DNA from: Aquilaria yunnanensis
Taxonomy: Eukaryota; Streptophyta; Magnoliopsida; Malvales; Thymelaeaceae
Length of the DNA stretch: 64,000 bases
Reading direction: 5' to 3'
Assembly: GCA_039654915.1 (NCBI GenBank)
Contig: CM077597.1
Coordinates: 29,858,001 to 29,922,000 of the forward strand
Part shown: positions 58,914 to 64,000 of the stretch, one piece after another
Numbering within the stretch: position 1 is the first letter of the stretch
Layout: each line of letters begins with the position of its first letter
Made by a program: the position numbers and the translations under genes
Notes under the pieces: generated by a model
What the model saw: only the letters and a program-made list of their open reading frames with translations
What the model was told of the DNA's origin: nothing
Database searches by the model: none

Positions 58914-60236
58914 TGGTAAAATCCACTGAGAGTCACCTAGCTTATTTTTTTTTTTTGTCCTAAGCAAGTACTTTACATTTAAGTTGTCCTAGCGATGTAC
59001 CTTTTCTCCTATTGCATGTTCCAATAAGTTACTTTTTGTCAATTCTAGCGTTAAACATAACGGGAAATGCTGATATGGCATTAAAAAATATTAAAATAAA
59101 TTATATAATAACACTTTTAGTCCTTTAACTTTTTCTACCAACAATTTTAAACCCTAACATTTTGAATCTATTGTGTCCTCATTTAAGCTATCGAAACCAG
59201 ACCCAAGTGTATGTCATGCTGCCGGACTTTGCTCTTTTTTGCCACGGCTGCCTTCGAGCTCGCAAGATCCAATTCCAAACAGTACGCCTTTTCAGTTTCT
59301 GAGTCCTATGATAGATTAGAGGTTGATGACATCGACATTGGCAGAAGAACCTTGTCTTGCGTGATTTGAGATCTGCGGAGTGGTTTGGGGTGCAAAGGCA
59401 CCACGAATCAATCAAATGGAGGAGCCGAGTGATCAGCCTATTCCAGCAATCAACGTCATTGGTGAATGGCAAGACGGCAATGCAAGACAGAGCCAAGGCG
59501 TGGAGTAGCGAAAGGATTGTGGCAGAGATCTCGTCGCGGGGTAGCAGAGATCTCACGGGCCGCGGCTTCTTCCAATAGAGGTGAAGGAGGCGTGCTGCTT
59601 TTGGGGGTTTGATTTTTGGGTGACAATATTGGTTAAGCAACAAAGATCTGAGGCATGCGACGAGATTTACTCGTCTGAAATCCCATCTTTGTCGTCCAAT
59701 GACAATCCTCTCTCCGCCATATAAAATTCCATTTCGCTACCGCTTTCGTGATCGAGGTGCTGCTTCCTTGTCTGAAATCCCATCTCCCTCGTCTGATGAC
59801 AATCCCATCCCGAGCATAAGGGTGACAACGAGCATGACTAAGATCAAGATCACAAGTACAGAGATGCTCCTAGAGATGAAATCCTAAGCGAGGATCTCAA
59901 AAGCAAAATAAAAAACAAAACTGATTCCTATGGGATTTTTGTTGGTGATTTTGGTCAAATAAGAAATATGGGGGATTAATCATGGTTTATACAGTTATAT
60001 AGGTTAGAATTGGTGATTGAATAGTCTAAGGACCAAATTTGATATTTTAAATTTAGTTTAGTATTATTTACTACCACATCCGCATTTTTTGTTTGGTTTA
60101 ACGCTAAAATTGACGGAAAGTAGCTTATTGGAATGCATAATAAAAGAAAAGATACCTCACTAGGCCAACTTAAAGGCAAGATACCCGTTTAGGACAAAAA
60201 AAATTAAGCTAGATGACCCTCGGTGGATTTTAGCCT
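58914..60236. mobile_element. non-autonomous Mutator-like element in gag
   Basis: Flanked by a perfect 9-bp duplication TTATTTTAA (58905-58913 and 60237-60245). Long TIRs (about 58914-59085 and 60073-60236) begin TGGTAAAATCCACTGAG, with the right one AGGCTAAAATCCACCGAG. No transposase. The interior has a moderately GC-rich part (59190-59880) with ORFs on both strands that match no family I know. It might be captured host DNA. Confidence 0.88.
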
Positions 60237-60245
60237 TTATTTTAA

Positions 60246-60340
60246 CTTGGTGGTGGTGGAGCTAAAGAGCATAATAGTCAAGGTTGAGAAGCAAATGCTA
60301 TGAGATAAAAAGTTGAAAAGGTGACATTGGGACTTAACAA
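60246..60340 (+). pseudogene. gag continuation after the MULE
   Basis: VELKSIIVKVEKQML continues the chromovirus gag segment that usually follows the capsid (KVE.Q pattern), then the frame breaks up. Confidence 0.6.
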
Positions 60341-60462
60341 GAACCCTTAAAGGCAAAGAGTTTCTTTTAGGAAAAGATACCTCCACCCATTATGATGCCA
60401 CCACATGGCCATTGCACTCAGAGCAGCCCAAATGCTTGGTACTTTACTTCTTTCATTTTAGC

Positions 60463-60905
60463 TCCAAAGGGGCCTATTGATACCATATTAGGCTTTGGCC
60501 AGCTGTCCAGGTGCCCATTGAAAAATGGACTGGAACTCTACTAGATTCGGTCCAACTAATTGGGCCTCGGCTTGCTAGCTAGATGGCCTACAGGAGTGCT
60601 GCTCATGAGCTAAGGCATAATTGGATTGACCGTTAACCGCAAAAAATGCACGTTAAGGAAGATCCCCATGATTGCAAATGTGATCACGTATAGGAAGAAG
60701 TTTCCTCTGATAATGGTGGCATTCTAAATCTATAAGAGACCTTCGAAAAGAGGGAGACGAGGTATGTGTTATTTTCTAGCCTACAACTTTTCACTTAAGT
60801 TTTCTCTTCTCTCGAGTCACTACCAACTTAAGGATTAAATGGTCTTCCCCATACACAATTTCAGGTCCTTTAACCTTGTTTTTAAATTTTAGATTCATTC
60901 ATCTT
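60463..60905 (+). repeat. polypurine tract and Retand-type 3' LTR remnant
   Basis: CCAAAGGGGCCTAT (60464-60477) is a PPT and is followed by TGATACCATATTAGGC. The tail shows CAACTTAAGGATTAAATGGTCTTCCCC...TTTCAGGTCCTTTAACC, a pattern shared with Tat-lineage LTRs. The right end is approximate and no PBS follows, so it is a 3' LTR. Confidence 0.52.
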
Positions 60906-61343
60906 TAAGGGTGTTGGGTATGTCATAAGCTACTTTAGATACCACCAGTCAAGGTTAATATCCATGTAACGAATAGCCAATTCATGTTCACTTAAGTCAA
61001 CTTAATCCAATATTGCTTATTTTTATTTTTATATATTTTTTTTGCACAGAACCAATTTTATTCAAAAATCAATATTATGTATCTGCAATAATCTATTTCA
61101 AATAAAGTTTCTATGATGTCATTAAATGTTTATGAATTTTTTTTAAAGCCTAAAAGAAGAAAAAGTTTAATAATAGCTATAAAAATTTTACAATCAATAG
61201 ATTGTTACATCTAAATCATATTGAATTTCAAATAAAATTGGATCTAGTTAAAAGAATATAAAAATTAAAATAAATTATTTTGAATTAAATTACGTAAGTT
61301 AAAATGAATTACCTCCAAATTTTGAAGACAGGTAAGGAAAAAT
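60906..61343. other. no recognisable feature
   Basis: AT-rich DNA with no coding frame or clear repeat. Confidence 0.4.
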
Positions 61344-61845
61344 GGGAAATTTTCCAAAAAAAAATAACCTCGAGGTTTAATGAAAACGCCAGTTACCCCC
61401 TATCTATTTGGGGATCCTTCATTTTATCTAATGAGGTTTAACAAATCCTTCACTCACCCAATCTCATGATAATCAAAACTGAAAATACCTTCCCTTGTCT
61501 CCTTACATAGGCTAAATTGACCATAATACCCCTAAGGGGCAGTAGAATTTTGCTAAATTAACTAAGAACTTGTGCAAAATTATATGTGGTAAAAATCATT
61601 GTTTTCAATTGTCAATAAAATTTTGTTGGTCAAACTTAGTACATATAACACTATTATTTGAGAATTGTGTCTCAATTATAACATTTGAAATGTTGTAGGT
61701 AGACACAGTATATAATTAAATATAAAATACATTTGACAAATTAGAAATTAAATATATTTTTTAATAATTAAAAGTGTTTAGAAAAATAGTTATTGCATTA
61801 AGTAAGAAGCAAATTGTCCATTAAGAGCACAACAATAGCAGTAGT

Positions 61846-61893
61846 TGTAATAATAATAATAATAACAACAACAACAACAACAACAACAATAAT
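61846..61893 (+). repeat. (TAA)n(CAA)n microsatellite, left arm
   Basis: Compound trinucleotide repeat whose mirror image (ATT)n(GTT)n occurs at 62115-62173 in the right arm. Confidence 0.85.
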
Positions 61894-62114
61894 GATAATC
61901 TAAACCAATTCAACAAAATAATAAAGAATAATTTTCTAAAATTTCCATAAAAAATTAGTTATGGAATGTAAAAAAAGACATTCATTAATGTTAGTGTTTG
62001 GCTTTTTATGATCATTGCAGACACATCACATCTATTTTTTTATATTTCATAACTAATTTTTCAATGAAATCTTAGAAATTTTTGTCTGTTCTCATTTTTT
62101 ATTGAATTTTTTTA

Positions 62115-62136
62115 GATTATTATTATTATTATTATT

Positions 62137-62172
<36 letters not shown>

Positions 62173-62173
62173 C
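62115..62173 (+). repeat. (ATT)n(GTT)n microsatellite, right arm
   Basis: Counterpart of the left-arm repeat, and longer than it. Confidence 0.85.
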
Positions 62174-62665
62174 TTATTACCATACTCTTAATGGACAATT
62201 TATTTCAAGTTAATGGAACAACTATTATGTCAAACACTTTTAGTTATTAAAAAAATATATTTAATTGCTGATTTGTCAAGCGTATTTCATATCCAATTAC
62301 ATACTGTACCTAGCTATTACATTTCATATGCTATAATTGAGATGCAATTCTCAAATAGTGATGTTATATATACTAAGTTCAATCAACAAAGTTTTATTCA
62401 AAATTAAAAAAAATAATTTTTACCACATATAATTTTGTACAAGAGTTTAGTTAATTTAGCAAAGTATTGTCACCTCCTAGGAGCAATATAGTCAATTCAA
62501 CCTATTATACGAGACAAGGAAAAAGAATTTTCATTTATTACATAAGAGGAAGTAAATGAAGAATTCATTAAATCCCAAGAGCAAAGTGAATGATCCCAAC
62601 AAAAAAAAAAAAGGGAGCTAAGTGAAGTTTTCGTGAAACCCGAGGGGATATGTTGAAAATTACCC

Positions 62666-63566
62666 ACGAAAACGGGACCGTGGGTCCATCGAGAAGCGAC
62701 TAGAAAGATCAAAGCCGTGGAAAGACCAGTCAGTCACCTGTTTAGCCGACCTCTCAATTCACAAATTGTTTTTTTACTCTAATTTCCGATGTTTCGTTTT
62801 GACATTTTAAAGTGGACCCTAATCAGTGCCATCTATGAGCTCACGTGTCCTCTTTATCCGTGCGTGTGTCATTCTTCACGTCACGGCACCTCCTCTCCCT
62901 GGCATCGTCTCACCACCGAGTCACCGACAAATTTGAAGTTTTGAACTACAGATGATCTGTCCTATTATACTATTGCTAGTAGTTTAATTACCTCCCCCTT
63001 TCCACTTAGATGCTAGGCCTCTCAAAATTTAAAATTAGCCACTTTTACATTTTATCCGTTTATTAGAATTACATATTCCATATTGTATTTTTCTTTTTAA
63101 AATAGTTGGGTTTAAAATGGAATATAAGGAAAAAAATTCATATTGTTTCCGCTTTTTCCTCCAAATTTTATACACAGATATAAAAAATGAAAATGCAAAA
63201 TTAAAATTATAGTTTGAATAATAATATTTTTAAAATGATTTATTAAATATAGAAATATTCCATAAATTTGCGACAACCAAAAATAACAAATTTGAGACAA
63301 ATAAAGCGTTATTTGACTTCGAGTGTGCGTATAAAATACATTATGTAAATTACCTTAATTCATCTTTTATACAATGCTTTTGTCAAGTAAGATGAATAAA
63401 TATTATTTCAATAAAATATTACAATATTTGAAGATATCCTAAAATGAAAAGTCAAATAATTAATTGCTTTTTTAAAAAACATTATTGCTTCCTTCTCAAC
63501 CACAATAGTGGAGAGCGAAGCCACAACAAGCATTTGTATATAGGCAGGTTGATTCGAACTCCTATC
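62666..63566. other. less repetitive DNA, possible promoter-like stretch
   Basis: 62700-62960 is more balanced in composition than its surroundings and contains CACGTGTC (62842-62849), a G-box/ABRE core. No gene follows in the window, so this is only a possibility. 63000-63560 is AT-rich and shows nothing. Confidence 0.3.
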
Positions 63567-63720
63567 TAGTGGTGCCCGGTGGGTCGGCCTGGCCCAGACT
63601 CGGTCAAGTTTGGGTTGGGTTTTCCTGAACTCTAGGCACAACCTACTTCAGTGTAGGTTGGGCTTGGGCTTGGGCCCGAACTAGGGAGGGGCGGGTCCAA
63701 ACTGGGCCAAATTTTTCTAA
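63567..63720. repeat. hAT-like subterminal fragment
   Basis: GTGGTGCCCGGTGGGTCGGCCTGG and TTGGGCTTGGGCTTGGGCCCG with GGCC/GGGTT-type motifs, as found at the ends of plant hAT elements. Only one end is visible. The rest to 64000 is AT-rich with no supported feature. Confidence 0.35.
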
Positions 63721-64000
63721 TTTTTAAAAAATATGTTTTAATATGTTTTGAAATGTTTTTAGATAGTAATTTTATGAAATATATTTTTATTTTAGGAGAA
63801 ACACCATCATCAGTATAAATTTTATTAATGAAAAAGTCAAACGGCATTAACATAATTTGGAATGTGTCATCCACTTGAAAATGAAAAAATGTTCCAGGAA
63901 AAAAAACGAGAAGGTAAAACTTAAGATCTGAGATTAACAGCATAATCAAATTGATTACAATCTTCAAATTTTAATGAAAACTTACATTCTACTCTTACGG

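Larger units (their letters stand above)
61344..62665. repeat. 1.3-kb imperfect palindrome (foldback or MULE-type element)
   Basis: Two arms of about 640 bp (61344-61985 and about 62035-62665) are reverse complements with substitutions and small indels along their whole length. Examples: ACCACATATAATTTTGTAC on the right mirrors CAAAATTATATGTGGT on the left, and the TTGAGAATTGTGTCTCAATTATA block near 61660 is mirrored near 62340. Only about 50 bp of loop. Ends GGGAAATTTTC and GAAAATTACCC. Flanks AGGAAAAAT and ACGAAAACG could be a decayed 9-bp duplication. No ORF. Confidence 0.75.

Noticed and set aside
59188..59643. 151-codon minus-strand ORF in the MULE at 58914
   Set aside because: No recognised domain, overlaps a plus-strand ORF, and composition suggests chance. 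Kept only as possible captured DNA.
62820..62960. Promoter of a host gene with a G-box/ABRE
   Set aside because: Only one motif and no downstream coding sequence in the window. Recorded as composition change only.
1..64000. CRISPR arrays, tRNA or rRNA genes, bacterial operons, organellar DNA
   Set aside because: No regularly spaced repeats, no cloverleaf-like or rRNA-like sequence seen by eye, and all coding similarity is to plant nuclear transposable elements.

Overview
This window is plant nuclear DNA, most likely from a eudicot with a repeat-rich genome. Almost every recognisable coding segment belongs to a transposable element (TE). I found no intact host gene, no tRNA or rRNA gene, and no bacterial-type features. 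Plant-specific signs are Ogre- and Retand-type (Tat lineage) Ty3/gypsy elements, a CACTA element with DUF4218/DUF4216-like segments, a RICESLEEPER-like hAT, Mutator-like elements with 9-10 bp target duplications, and a captured EDR2-type DUF1336 fragment.

Layout. (1) 1-10951, minus strand: most of a young Ogre-like element. It has one long LTR (7369-10951), a primer-binding site, an intact extra ORF1 (DUF7745-like), gag-pro with a single stop inside a G-patch, a predicted 200-nt intron, and an open RT reading frame that runs off the left edge. It is inserted in (2) a decayed Retand-like element, copy A (10952 to about 20680, plus strand), which also carries a solo Copia-type LTR (11873-13308) and a small MULE (13442-14216). 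(3) 21268-22986: a Pack-MULE with a perfect 10-bp target duplication carrying the end of a DUF1336 gene. (4) 23200-26540: two LINE 3' fragments on the minus strand, the first split by an LTR. (5) 26550-27948: the end of a chromovirus-like gypsy polyprotein, an LTR, a Met-type PBS and the start of a gag gene. (6) 27949-58217: a 30-kb CACTA element inserted in that gag. Nested inside it are a complete but decayed Retand-like element, copy B (32966-46150, perfect 5-bp TSD), a hAT element (49093-53184) and a solo LTR (54111-55503). Copy B itself contains two further LTR insertions. (7) 58218-60330: the rest of the chromovirus gag, split by another MULE (58914-60236). (8) A Retand-type 3' LTR (about 60478-60905), a 1.3-kb imperfect palindrome (61344-62665), and AT-rich sequence to the end.

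Order of events inferred from nesting: chromovirus gypsy first, then CACTA, then Retand copy B, then the Copia LTR at 44287. On the left, Retand copy A is older than its solo LTR, its MULE and the Ogre-like element. The Ogre-like element is the only one whose reading frames are nearly intact, so it is probably the most recent arrival. The two Retand copies help each other's annotation: where they differ, insertions can be recognised and their target duplications read. Both also carry a decayed antisense reading frame downstream of pol.
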